The notes: generated from the sequence alone by a model not told the origin. A DNA stretch of 64,000 nt from Gluconobacter wancherniae NBRC 103581 (GCF_007988885.1 NZ_BJUZ01000001.1:62001-126000); one strand, 5' to 3'. Shown: positions 45,580 to 53,996, counted from the stretch's first letter. A program made the numbers and translations.

Positions 45580-46508
45580 ATGCCAATTGTTCGTTGCGTG
45601 ATGATGCAACGTGATGAAGGGGATATGCTGGCCCGCTGGCTAACTCATTATTCTGGTCTTTTCGGATTTGAAAATCTGTCGATCATGGATAACGGATCAT
45701 CAGACCCATGGACATTATCGCTCCTGAAAGACGCCGAAGCGCGCGGAACCCATATTTATTGGCATCTGAATACACACCATGATTTTTTGCGTAAGGGCGG
45801 TCATATCGGCAACATTGTTCATCACTGGGACGCGGAATATAACTACGATTTCGCGCTTCCGGTCGACTGCGATGAGCTTTTGGGCGTATTTACCGAAAAC
45901 GGCTTAAGTCTGGATAAGCAGAAGATCCATACAGCCTTCGAAGAATTGCTAGGCAGACATTCTGCGTTTCGTATTGAGACGTCGCTCTTCAATGTTCCTG
46001 AGCGACCTGACTGGTACGCACCCATACGCCATTTTCACAAAGGCTTTCTGGCGTCCCATTCACTGACGGCCACCACGAGCCAGTTTCAAGGCGGCACGCC
46101 GGGTACCAGTCAACGCGACTGACATACTTACACAACCATAATCGGCCATTTGAAAATTGGCGCGCGCGCCTGAAAAACAAGCTTTCCGGCTTGGTCGACG
46201 TCGATGATCTCGATGCACTCCGCGCTTACGGCAATATCCCGCGCGCGGAAGGGGCGCATCTTGTCGCCTCTCTCTTTATGTCTCAGAAGGACTATCTTCA
46301 CCAATATGATGACGACGTGCGCCTTTCTGTTGGGCCCGGTTGCACGGAGACCGTCGTCATAGAAAGGCCCGGACTTGTACCGCGTATTTGGGATAACACA
46401 GCATATTTACGGAAGAACCCCGACGTTCATGGCTACGCTTTGGGGGCACTTCAACATTATCTCCGGCATGGCTTCCACGAAAACCGCGATCTCGGAGATG
46501 GGGGCTAA
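45580..46508 (+). pseudogene. Frameshifted glycosyltransferase (GT92/GT2-like) ending in an FD-YL-NPDV repeat
   Basis: The first part (frame of 45580, stop at 46120-46122) has CVMMQRDEGDMLARWLTHY, a family-92/GT2 start, and the metal-site-like PVDCDELLG. The homologous reading then moves to another frame. Around 46093-46097 one base appears to be missing. Shifting at this point joins QFQGG to HAGYQSTRLTYLHNHNRPFE and runs on without a stop to 46508, ending in IWDNTAYLRKNPDV...HYLRHGFHENRD. The intact protein would have had about 309 residues. Sequencing error is possible. No other decay is seen. A terminator overlaps the stop codon. The 238 bases upstream (45342-45579) show nothing I can name. 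Confidence 0.8.
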
Positions 46509-46520
46509 CCCCCCTTTTTT
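46499..46520 (+). terminator. Rho-independent terminator overlapping the stop of the frameshifted glycosyltransferase
   Basis: GGGGG (46500-46504), loop CTAA containing part of the TAA stop (46506-46508), CCCCC(C), then T6 (46515-46520). It is compact and strong. Confidence 0.85.
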
Positions 46521-46745
46521 ATCAAAGAGCCGATAATTTCACCGATCTATGTGTCTTCCACTATCTCTTCGGAAAGGTAGGAGGATAAGGAGTATGCTAG
46601 GTTGGCAGGAGTCATAGTCTGAAATCAGGTATGACTGGGCCCGGCCAATCGGGCCATGAAGAAACCATTGCCGTCGAACATCTTATCTTGTTCCGAATTC
46701 CCAGAATTGTTGTGATATCAAATCTGACGTTTTCCTCGAACATAC

Positions 46746-47323
46746 TTACTTGCTCTGCAGGAAGAGGAAGCGGCGCATATTATAGACGATATTGGTCAGA
46801 CCGATCCTCATTATGGCTCGTTTTATGCCTACTGTTCGGATAACCAGCCCCGTCTGCGGTTTCTGATCGGCAAAGACCTGCTCGACGTGGGATCGGAGCA
46901 CTGACTTGCCCGCGTTGAACCGCTGGAGATGGCGGGGCATCGTCTTGAAATGCGACTTTTCCCCTGTGAACCTTCAAGATGAAACCCTCTATGCCCATAA
47001 AACCCTCATTGGCGTTTGAGCGATAGGCTGTATCAGCCCAAATGGTTGAGGCCGTATTGGTTGTATCCAGCAGCCCCTCTCAATCGCCCCCAGCTAGGTT
47101 GTAACAGCCTGACAGTTTTGGCGTCAGGTACACGGTCCGACAGTCTCAGGCCGAAGAAACGGATAAAGGAGAGACGATCATTGATCGGGTACTCCGTCCA
47201 CTCGTCGGAGAGATCGTTCAGCGTCTGGATCAGCACTCTCCGCTGACAGTTGCGGGGGCAGTGCCGGTTTTGCGCCGGCTTCACTCTAAGCCGTAATCCG
47301 AAAAACATGGCCCATGGAATCAT
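46746..47323 (-). mobile_element. Degenerate IS5-family (IS1031/IS12528-like) transposase remnant
   Basis: Three pieces on the minus strand read as one decayed DDE transposase in different frames. The N-terminal piece (47323-~47140) has YPINDRLSFIRFFGLRLSDR and VPDAKT. The middle piece (~47060-46960) has STIWADTAYRSNANEGFMG. The C-terminal piece (46940-46746) has SHVEQVFADQKPQTGLVIRT and IGLTNIVYNMRRFLFL. The central third of the gene is missing and at least two frameshifts separate the pieces, so it is inactive. I could not find convincing terminal inverted repeats. The flanks 46521-46745 and 47324-47370 contain nothing recognisable. Confidence 0.82.
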
Positions 47324-47373
47324 GACAGAGGTTCAATCGTATCGTTCTAAAAATAGATTCAATATGGATTGCG

Positions 47374-47395
47374 CATATAAAGAACTCGTTATATG
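47374..47395. promoter_or_regulatory. 22-base near-perfect palindrome: candidate ArsR/SahR-type operator
   Basis: CATATAAAGA at 47374-47383 faces TCGTTATATG at 47386-47395 with a 2-base centre; only one base pair of the ten is mismatched. It ends eight bases before the start codon of the ArsR-methyltransferase gene. The ATATAAAGA half-site resembles operators known for ArsR-type regulators of the methionine/SAM cycle. Autoregulation plus control of metF is the simplest reading. Confidence 0.65.
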
Positions 47396-47403
47396 AATTA
47401 GAA

Positions 47404-48327
47404 ATGGATCATGCTCTGACTATTTTTCAGGCCCTCGCGGACCCCACTAGGCTGCGCATCCTCGCTATTTTGCGTGAGATGGAGCTGTCTGTGGGAGAGG
47501 TGGCGCAGGTGCTGGGGCAAAGTCAGCCCCGCATTTCGCGGCACGTCAAAATCCTTGTGGACGCCGGCTTGGCCGAACGCCGCAAGGAGGGAAGTTGGGT
47601 CTTCCTGACGCTGGGGCCTGAGGATGACGTCGCTCCGGCTTTCGCGGCCATGGATCGGTGGGCCGGGCGCGACTCTCCCGATATCCGGGCTGATCGTATC
47701 CGGCTTCAGGCAGTTCGTGATGTTCGTGCGGTTGCGGCCGAAGACTGGTTTGAAACGCATGCTGCTGAGTGGGATGCCATCCGCTCCCTCCATGTTGCAG
47801 AGCATGATGTTGAGGCTGCAATCCTCAGGGTTCTCGCGGATCGTCCGTTTCGCAGACTGGTGGATATCGGAACTGGTACGGGCCGGATGCTGGAGCTTCT
47901 GGGAGCAGGGGCAGAATCTGCAATCGGATTTGATCGCAGTCCGTCAATGCTTCGCCTGGCGCGAACAAAGCTCGCGACTTACCCCGATTGTGCCGAACTG
48001 AGGCAGGGAGATCTTTATTCCCTGCCGCTGCCGGAGAAATCGGCTGATCTCGCGGTCATGCATCAGGTTCTGCATTATGCACAGCATCCGGCTGCTGCGA
48101 TCGTGGAGGCCGCCCGCATTCTCGACGATGGCGGACGGCTTCTGGTGGTCGATTTCGCGTCTCATGGCCGCGAGGAACTTCGCACACGTGACGCCCATCT
48201 GAGGCTGGGGTTTGGAGACGCGCAGATGGCGGCGTGGTTCAGATCCGCAGGGCTGGTGCCTTCAGAGCCCGTGGCCCTCGATGGCGAGCTGACTGTCAAA
48301 CTCTGGCTCGCTTCTCGCTCAGCCTGA
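47404..48327 (+). CDS. ArsR-family HTH fused to SAM-dependent methyltransferase (methionine-cycle regulator)
   Basis: This 307-residue protein has two domains. Residues ~1-95 form an ArsR winged helix (ALADPTRLRILAIL, GQSQPRISRHVKIL). Residues ~130-300 form a class I methyltransferase-like domain with the SAM motif LVDIGTGTGRMLELLG, then HQVLHYAQHP and GGRLLVVDFASHG. No metal-binding cysteines are seen in the HTH. In alphaproteobacteria this fusion sits next to metF and is thought to sense SAM or SAH. Here metF starts 28 bases downstream, and a strong palindrome lies directly upstream. Whether the methyltransferase fold is catalytic or only a sensor is open. Confidence 0.9.
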   Translation: MDHALTIFQALADPTRLRILAILREMELSVGEVAQVLGQSQPRISRHVKILVDAGLAERRKEGSWVFLTLGPEDDVAPAFAAMDRWAGRDSPDIRADRIRLQAVRDVRAVAAEDWFETHAAEWDAIRSLHVAEHDVEAAILRVLADRPFRRLVDIGTGTGRMLELLGAGAESAIGFDRSPSMLRLARTKLATYPDCAELRQGDLYSLPLPEKSADLAVMHQVLHYAQHPAAAIVEAARILDDGGRLLVVDFASHGREELRTRDAHLRLGFGDAQMAAWFRSAGLVPSEPVALDGELTVKLWLASRSA

Positions 48328-48355
48328 TATTTTTTCGATACCAAGGAGCCGGCAC

Positions 48356-49234
48356 ATGCCCGCACAGACCCGGACCGTTGCCGGTCCCGAAATTTCGTTC
48401 GAATTCTTCCCGGCTAAAACTGAAAAAGGGGCGGAATCACTTCTGCAAACCTCCCGCACGCTTGCAGGGTTCGGGCCACGTTTCATGTCCGTCACCTACG
48501 GTGCAGGCGGTTCCACACGAGATCGGACGTTGTCCACACTCAAGGACATGGTGCGCGAGACGGGCGTCCCCATGGCTGGACATCTCACCTGTGTAGGGGC
48601 CTCGAAAGGAGAGGTGGAAGCGGTAGCACGTGCCTACTGGGATGCCGGTGTGAAGCACATCGTGGCCCTGCGTGGTGATCCGCCTCCAGAGGCCAACGGG
48701 GTCTATACGCCGCATCCGCAGGGTTATGTTGGCGCAGTGGACCTGATCGAAGGTTTAAGAAAGATCGCTCCGTTTGAGATTTCAGTGGCTGCCTATCCTG
48801 AAGCTCATCCCGCGGCCCTGAGTCCGGAGGCTGATCTGGCGCATCTGAAGGCCAAGCTGGATGCTGGCGGCGATCGCGCAATAACTCAGTTTTTCTTTGA
48901 GGCATCAACGTTTCTACGCTTCCGAGACCGCGCGGCGCGTATTGGCATTACCAAGCCTATCGTACCGGGGATATTGCCTATCGGAAGTGTGGCACAGGCC
49001 TGGAAGTTTGCTGATATGTGCGGTGCGAGTGTGCCTGCATGGATGCGTGATCTGTTCGATGGTCTGGATGAGCGTCCTCAGACGCGTGCGCTGGTGGCCG
49101 CTACGGTTGCAGATCGCCTGTGCCAGGAATTACGGGCAGAAGGCGTTGAACATTTTCATTTCTATACCCTGAATCACGCAGACACGTCTTATGCGCTCTG
49201 CCGCTTGCAGGGCCGAAACATGCAATCATCATGA
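48356..49234 (+). CDS. metF: 5,10-methylenetetrahydrofolate reductase
   Basis: This 292-residue FAD-dependent TIM-barrel enzyme makes 5-methyl-THF for methionine synthesis. Landmarks are EISFEFFPAKT (catalytic glutamate), FMSVTYGAGGSTRDRT, HLTCVGAS, NIVALRGDPP-like HIVALRGDPPPE, and the QFFFEASTFLRF segment. It also has GILPIGS and HFYTLNHADTSYALC. It is co-directional with and probably controlled by the upstream ArsR-methyltransferase fusion. Confidence 0.97.
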   Translation: MPAQTRTVAGPEISFEFFPAKTEKGAESLLQTSRTLAGFGPRFMSVTYGAGGSTRDRTLSTLKDMVRETGVPMAGHLTCVGASKGEVEAVARAYWDAGVKHIVALRGDPPPEANGVYTPHPQGYVGAVDLIEGLRKIAPFEISVAAYPEAHPAALSPEADLAHLKAKLDAGGDRAITQFFFEASTFLRFRDRAARIGITKPIVPGILPIGSVAQAWKFADMCGASVPAWMRDLFDGLDERPQTRALVAATVADRLCQELRAEGVEHFHFYTLNHADTSYALCRLQGRNMQSS

Positions 49235-49279
49235 AGGCAGGGGTAGCGCACGGGAGCTTTTCCGGGTGAAACTGCACCC

Positions 49280-49942
49280 ATGACACGTTTTCCGATTGTT
49301 CTGCTCGATTATGATGGCACGCTGGCTGAGACGCGGCCTGCCATTCTCCGCAGCCTTGCTGTTGCGCTGAAGGAATGTGATGTGCCTCCACCGCCGCTGG
49401 AAGAGCTGGCTCAGGAGTTGGCGCGGGGTGCCACGCTTGGTGAACTGTTCCGCACGCTCATGCCCGGAAGTACGGCTGAGCAGGAGCAGCATTTTATTGC
49501 GGCGTATCGCAATCATTATCCTGCCGCAGATCAGGAAGAGACCTTCCTTTTCGATGGCGCGGCAGAGATGATCGAGGGGCTTCACAGGCTGGGGATCAAG
49601 CCGGTTATCCTGAGCAACAAGCATCGTCCTTTTGTGGATGCGAGCCTTGAGCGCTTCGGTCTTACGGGCAGGGTTGCCGCAGTTCTGGGCTCCGAGCCGT
49701 CTCAGCCGGCCAAGCCGGATGCCCGGGTGATGACTGATCGCGTTCTTCCGCTGTTTCCGGGAGCAGCCATCGAAGATTTCCTGATGGTCGGCGATACCGT
49801 GACGGATATCCGCTTTGCGCAGGCCGCAGGAATTGCAGTCTGCTGGGTCTCTTATGGGCACGGACTGGAACAGGCCTGCCGTGGCCTGAAGCCTAATTTT
49901 GAAATTTCAGACGTCCGTGACCTTCTGAAACTGGTTGGCTGA
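49280..49942 (+). CDS. HAD-family phosphatase, phosphoglycolate-phosphatase-like
   Basis: This 220-residue HAD hydrolase has motif I DYDGTLAETRP (nucleophile and acid aspartates), motif II ILSNKH, motif III lysine in QPAKPDA, and motif IV MVGDTVTDIRFA. A helical cap lies between motifs I and II. The layout is that of Gph/PhnX-type phosphatases. 2-phosphoglycolate is the usual default substrate but is not proven. It follows metF by 45 bases and may be on the same transcript. Confidence 0.87.
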   Translation: MTRFPIVLLDYDGTLAETRPAILRSLAVALKECDVPPPPLEELAQELARGATLGELFRTLMPGSTAEQEQHFIAAYRNHYPAADQEETFLFDGAAEMIEGLHRLGIKPVILSNKHRPFVDASLERFGLTGRVAAVLGSEPSQPAKPDARVMTDRVLPLFPGAAIEDFLMVGDTVTDIRFAQAAGIAVCWVSYGHGLEQACRGLKPNFEISDVRDLLKLVG

Positions 49943-50002
49943 AGCGGTTTTGTGAAATGTCGGCGGGGGTGTTAGTTGTCACCTCGCAACGAGGAGACGC
50001 GC

Positions 50003-51286
50003 ATGTCATCAAGCCCCGCCGCGCCTAATCGCGCCCTGATCGTCGCTGGAGCGTGTGCAGGTAATCTGCTCGAATTCTATAATTTTCTGGCATACGCCTT
50101 CTTCGCGCCGATGATTGCAGCCAGTTTTTTCCCTTCAAGCCAAGGGAAAATCATGGCGCTCTTCTACAGTCTCGTCACGTTTGGCGTTGGCTTTGTGGCA
50201 CGGCCGCTTGGTGCGTTCGTGTTCGGGCGATATGCGCTGCGCCGGGGGGATCGGGCAGCGCTCATGCTCACCTTCAGTCTTATGGCGCTAGGGTCTCTGC
50301 TGCTCGCGGTCACACCACCAGCGAGTCAGATCGGCATATGGGCACCGGGGTTGATCGTTGTTGCGCGGCTGGTTCAGGGTTTCTCCGAAGGGGGAGAGGT
50401 CGGACCCGCGACAACAATGCTCTATCAGGCGGCCCCTGAGGGCGCACGCGGTGCATACACCGCCATGCAGTCCTTCACTCAGGTGATTGCATCCTTCATC
50501 GCCGTGAGCCTGGGGCTCGTGCTGTCCAGTATCCTGTCTCATGATGCGCTTTATGCCTGGGGCTGGCGTGTGCCGTTCGCGTTGGGGCTTGTGATTGTCC
50601 CTTTTGGGCTTTTACTGCGCCGATACACGGTGGCTGCTTTGTCGGAAGGCCACGGAACGGCCGAGCCGCTGCCGCCAGAAACACTGAAAGCGCCGGTCTG
50701 GACGGCATTCCTGGTGTTTGGTGCCATGGTGACAACAACCGTATCGACATATCTGCGGACATTCGGTGTCAGTTACGCTGTCTCGGTTCTGGGTTTGCCC
50801 GCAAACATTTCCATGATCGGGATGGCAATCGGTCTTGGCATATCAATGCTGGCCATTCCGGTGGCCTTCAAGTTTGACCGAATTTTGGGGGATGCGCGGA
50901 TATTGCTGGTCGTGCCGGGTATGCTTTCAGCACTGCTTGCCGTTCCGTTGTATCGCTATGCGATCCTGTCGCCCGGGCTCGCCAGTCAGGCAGCTCTGAA
51001 CACGACAATGTTTGTTCTTTCCACCATGACAACAGTCACCACCTGGAAGATTATCCAGGAGAGTTTACCCTCCGTCAGCCGGACTTATATTTTCGGCATT
51101 CTTTACGCAGTGGCGATTTCGGTTTTCGGGGGCGCGACGCAGCCGCTGATCACATGGTTCATTCACCAGAGCGGCAGCCCGATGACGGCGGGTTACGCGA
51201 TGGTTGTGGATCTTGTGGTGGGTGTTGTGATTAATCTGGGCCTCCATCGCGTGTGGGTGGCCCGAAAGATGAGCGGCGCAGTATAG
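50003..51286 (+). CDS. MFS transporter, metabolite:H+ symporter (MHS)-like
   Basis: This 427-residue, 12-helix major-facilitator protein begins MSSSPAAPNRALIVAGACAG at ATG 50003, behind a GAGGAGACG ribosome site; an earlier in-frame start (49976) is unlikely. The NLLEFYNFLAYAFFAPMIAASFFP segment and the FSEGGEVGPATTMLYQAAP motif match the citrate/alpha-ketoglutarate-type MHS family. A half-molecule repeat with R-R-between-helices loops is visible. Organic acids are likely substrates, but specificity cannot be read from the sequence. Confidence 0.88.
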   Translation: MSSSPAAPNRALIVAGACAGNLLEFYNFLAYAFFAPMIAASFFPSSQGKIMALFYSLVTFGVGFVARPLGAFVFGRYALRRGDRAALMLTFSLMALGSLLLAVTPPASQIGIWAPGLIVVARLVQGFSEGGEVGPATTMLYQAAPEGARGAYTAMQSFTQVIASFIAVSLGLVLSSILSHDALYAWGWRVPFALGLVIVPFGLLLRRYTVAALSEGHGTAEPLPPETLKAPVWTAFLVFGAMVTTTVSTYLRTFGVSYAVSVLGLPANISMIGMAIGLGISMLAIPVAFKFDRILGDARILLVVPGMLSALLAVPLYRYAILSPGLASQAALNTTMFVLSTMTTVTTWKIIQESLPSVSRTYIFGILYAVAISVFGGATQPLITWFIHQSGSPMTAGYAMVVDLVVGVVINLGLHRVWVARKMSGAV

Positions 51287-51331
51287 CGGGCCGGCTTCTC
51301 GTCTGATTGGACGTAGTGATCAGGTGAAAAG

Positions 51332-51363
51332 ACACTCTGCTTCGGCGAGGGCAGAGAGTTTTT
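51332..51363 (+). terminator. Probable Rho-independent terminator after the MFS gene
   Basis: CTCTGC (51335-51340) pairs with GCAGAG (51351-51356) with a 10-base loop, followed by AG-T5. It is 49 bases after the MFS stop. The remaining 51364-51506 shows no gene. Confidence 0.6.
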
Positions 51364-51506
51364 CCGGACATGCGGTCAGTTCTTCCTCAGGCCTTCATGA
51401 GGCTTCGAAAATAAGAAGATCGACGCCCTCCTAAAAGACTACGAAATGCACGAAAAAAGGCAGCGGACTACACGGACAGACTGCCTGAAGGCTGTATTGT
51501 TGAAAC

Positions 51507-51767
51507 TCAGCCTTTAGGGTTTTTCTTGGCAGTTTCAGGTTTTTTCGCTGTTGGCGCTGGCTGGAACATGGCGCGGCAGCGGGGAGAAAGCCTGTCGATG
51601 TTCTTCTTCATGCAGGCGGATATCTTGTCTTCATTTGGGATGTAGAAAGCGCAGTAACGGATAGCATCGCCTTTGCATGCTGCCGTTTGTTCTTCTCGTG
51701 TTGCAGCGTATGCCGTTGTATCAAAAGCAAGGGAAGCAAGTGCCAGAATAACAGGAATTTTGGTCAT
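51507..51767 (-). CDS. Small secreted cysteine-rich-repeat protein
   Basis: This 86-residue protein has a signal peptide (MTKIPVILALASLAFDTTAYA) when started at ATG 51767. The mature part carries four cysteines in the spacing C-x7-C-x11-C-x11-C (QTAACKGDAIRYC, then CMKKNIDRLSPRC). This resembles a single GLG1-type cysteine-rich repeat found in small exported proteins of alphaproteobacteria. A basic Pro/Lys tail ends it. The function is unknown. It follows the ArsR gene on the same strand after 109 bases. Confidence 0.75.
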   Translation of the reverse strand: MTKIPVILALASLAFDTTAYAATREEQTAACKGDAIRYCAFYIPNEDKISACMKKNIDRLSPRCRAMFQPAPTAKKPETAKKNPKG

Positions 51768-51876
51768 TGTGTCTCTCCTCGCAAATAAAAGCGCATCTGA
51801 CCCCGAGTGAGTTTCCATCGAGGTATTCTAGGGCTGCATATTATAGGAAAATATTCTGCAGGCTTTTCCTTTGGGC

Positions 51877-52272
51877 CTAATGACGAGGAGTTCTGGGTAG
51901 TAATTGTGCAAACCTTGCGCCTTCCGCTGGTCTGCGGGGGCGCTCAGGAGCAGGGGGCGACGGGGTATGAGGGATCTCCGCGCCATTACGCATCATCAGG
52001 ATTAGTGCGCGTGCGCGCGCAGCATGGGTTGTTTCCGCCAGGCCGTAATGAATTGTGCGGGATTCTCGGCGGGATTCAATTAGCCCGGCGCGGCGCAGCG
52101 TCCCGAGATGTTGGCTCAATGTGGGCTGGCCGATGCCTGTTACGGCTTCAATCTCGCTGACGGCATGGCTGCCATCCAGAAGAAGAGAGAGGATCATGAG
52201 GCGTTGGGGCTGCGCGAGGAGGCGAAGCCATTCCGCGAGAGCACGGCTTTCGTCAATCGTCAGGATAGTCAT
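51877..52272 (-). CDS. ArsR-family regulator of the sulfur locus, BigR/SqrR-like but cysteine-free
   Basis: This 131-residue winged-helix regulator has LAQPQRLMILSLLLDG, then GIGQPTLSQHLGTLRRAGLIESRRESRTIHYGL. That matches the BigR/SqrR subgroup, which represses sulfide-oxidation operons until two cysteines form a (poly)sulfide bridge. Here the expected ILC position is serine (S29) and there is no cysteine anywhere in the protein, so thiol sensing as described for BigR/SqrR is impossible. It starts inside the last codons of the peroxiredoxin gene (4-base overlap). It lies across the divergent promoter from blh. Confidence 0.88.
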   Translation of the reverse strand: MTILTIDESRALAEWLRLLAQPQRLMILSLLLDGSHAVSEIEAVTGIGQPTLSQHLGTLRRAGLIESRRESRTIHYGLAETTHAARARALILMMRNGAEIPHTPSPPAPERPRRPAEGARFAQLLPRTPRH

Positions 52273-52916
52273 GACGAGCGCTCTGAGGTCGTGCGGAGGA
52301 ACCACGCCGGGCCGGCCTCGGCCACATCGTCCTGTGTCTGGACGGGTGGTTTGATCGTGTCATTTCCGGGAGACCAGCCCTCGGGAGTCAGGACATTATT
52401 GCGGTCCACCTCCTGAAGAGCTGCAAGCAGGCGCAGCAGTTCGGAAACTGATCGCCCCACGCTTGCAGGATAATTGAGGGAGGCGCGGATAAATCCCGAC
52501 GGATCGATGACAAGAACTGCGCGGACGGTCGCGCTGTCCTGTGCGGCATGATCCAGCATCCCATAAGCGCGAGAGACGATCATTGAAGGATCTTCGATGA
52601 TCGGGAAAGGGATGCGGATACCGAAACGGGATCGGATGGCCTCTACCCATGCGAGATGCGCCGGGAGACTGTCGACCGACAGGCCCAGCAGAACGCAGTT
52701 CATCTCCCGGAACTCTTCCTCCGAGCGTGCCAGTGCGATGAACTCACTGGTGCAGACAGGGGTGAAGTCTGCCGGATGGGCAAACAACATCACCCATCGC
52801 CCTCGCAGTTCGCTTAGCGTGAAGTCACCCTGCGTGGTCCGGGCCCGGAAATCCGGTGCCTCGTCTCCGATGCGGGGCGGGGGGAATGAAGTGTCCTGAA
52901 AGGTAAGATCAGTCAT
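52269..52916 (-). CDS. Peroxiredoxin, Prx6 (1-Cys) type
   Basis: This 215-residue thiol peroxidase has the active-site PADFTPVCTSEF with the peroxidatic cysteine, the conserved arginine in the SRFGIRIPFPI region, and the long C-terminal domain of Prx6. No resolving CxxC is present; the other cysteine (MNCVLLG) matches a common Prx6 position. It would reduce peroxides, or possibly polysulfides, in the cytoplasm. It is coupled to the ArsR regulator gene and divergent from the persulfide dioxygenase, which places it in the sulfide/persulfide stress locus. Confidence 0.92.
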   Translation of the reverse strand: MTDLTFQDTSFPPPRIGDEAPDFRARTTQGDFTLSELRGRWVMLFAHPADFTPVCTSEFIALARSEEEFREMNCVLLGLSVDSLPAHLAWVEAIRSRFGIRIPFPIIEDPSMIVSRAYGMLDHAAQDSATVRAVLVIDPSGFIRASLNYPASVGRSVSELLRLLAALQEVDRNNVLTPEGWSPGNDTIKPPVQTQDDVAEAGPAWFLRTTSERSS

Positions 52917-52944
52917 GCGTATCTTCTGGGCCGAACCTGAAACC

Positions 52945-52992
52945 TTGACGTAACATAGTTTAATAATTAAATTAAAGCATAATAAGTATGCT
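52945..52992. promoter_or_regulatory. Divergent promoter with two adjoining AT-rich palindromes
   Basis: Between the peroxiredoxin and blh genes a -35-like TTGACG (52945-52950) is followed by TTTAAT-6-ATTAAA (52959-52976). AGCATA-5-TATGCT (52976-52992) comes directly after, sharing one base. Both inverted repeats are perfect in their 6-base arms and overlap the expected -10 region. They are good candidate sites for the locus ArsR repressor. Confidence 0.55.
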
Positions 52993-53023
52993 GTAAAAGC
53001 ACGAAATCCCAGAGGTAAACGTC

Positions 53024-53950
53024 ATGACTGACGCCGCCATCGAGACTGCAAGCGCCCAGATCCGCCGTGTGGAAGAAGGGCAGGCGCCTGCCCCTGTTAT
53101 CTGCACGTTTTTCGACGAGGCGACAAATACTGCAAGTCATGTCGTGCATTGCCCTGTCACCAAGCATGCTGCGATCATTGATAGCGTGCTCGATTATGAG
53201 GCGGCGGCAGGCCGGACGTCTTTTGCTTCTGCGCAGGCCATCGTTGATTATGTCGTGGCTGAAGGCCTGAGCGTTGACTGGCAGCTTGAAACCCACGCTC
53301 ATGCGGATCATCTGTCCGCAGCCCCCTGGCTGCAAGAGAAACTGGGAGGAAAGCTTGCCATAGGCGCCGATATTATTCGCGTACAGGAAGTTTTTGGCAA
53401 GATTTTCAATGCTGGAACGCGCTTTGCCCGTGACGGCTCACAGTTTGATCACCTTTTCCATGACGACGATAAATTTTCCATAGGAGAACTGCCTGTCACC
53501 GTTTTGCATGTTCCCGGTCACACGCCAGCGGATCTGGCGTTCGTCATCGGGAATGCGGCTTTTGTCGGTGATACGATCTTCATGCCGGACTTTGGAACAG
53601 CACGTGCAGATTTTCCCGGTGGGGATGCGCGCCGCCTGTTCAAATCCATCCGCCGCCTTCTGTCCCTGCCGCCACAGACGCGTCTGTTCCTGTGTCACGA
53701 TTACAAGGCCCCGGGTCGGGATGAGTATGCCTGGCTAACAACCGTTGCAGCCGAGCGCGCGCTGAATATTCACGTGCATGACGGGGTAACGGAAGATGAC
53801 TTCGTGGAGATGCGGACATCCCGTGATTCAACGCTATCCATGCCCAGGCTTATCCTGCCTTCCGTGCAGGTCAATATGCGGGGTGGCCATATGCCGGAGC
53901 CCGAAGGCGATGGGGTGAGCTACATCAAGATCCCCGTAAATCGCCTCTGA
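53024..53950 (+). CDS. Metallo-beta-lactamase-fold persulfide dioxygenase (Blh/ETHE1-like)
   Basis: This 308-residue MBL-fold protein has the metal motif T-H91-A-H93-A-D95-H96, then HVPGHTPAD, VGDTIFMPDFGTAR and FLCHDYK. The ETHE1-type iron site is formed by the first two histidines, the histidine in PGHTPAD and the aspartate in GDTIF. It oxidises glutathione persulfide to sulfite. In the Agrobacterium/Xylella Blh protein this domain is fused to a DUF442 domain; here it stands alone and the DUF442 domain is on the next protein. It is divergent from the peroxiredoxin/arsR pair. Confidence 0.92.
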   Translation: MTDAAIETASAQIRRVEEGQAPAPVICTFFDEATNTASHVVHCPVTKHAAIIDSVLDYEAAAGRTSFASAQAIVDYVVAEGLSVDWQLETHAHADHLSAAPWLQEKLGGKLAIGADIIRVQEVFGKIFNAGTRFARDGSQFDHLFHDDDKFSIGELPVTVLHVPGHTPADLAFVIGNAAFVGDTIFMPDFGTARADFPGGDARRLFKSIRRLLSLPPQTRLFLCHDYKAPGRDEYAWLTTVAAERALNIHVHDGVTEDDFVEMRTSRDSTLSMPRLILPSVQVNMRGGHMPEPEGDGVSYIKIPVNRL

Positions 53951-53996
53951 GGCCTGCCCTGCGTATCTAATCTTTCCTGCTGGAGAAAAATCCCAC

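Noticed and set aside
47324-47403. SAM or SAH riboswitch before the ArsR-methyltransferase/metF genes
   Set aside because: The space is too short and is explained by the protein-operator-like palindrome; no pseudoknot-type pairing seen.
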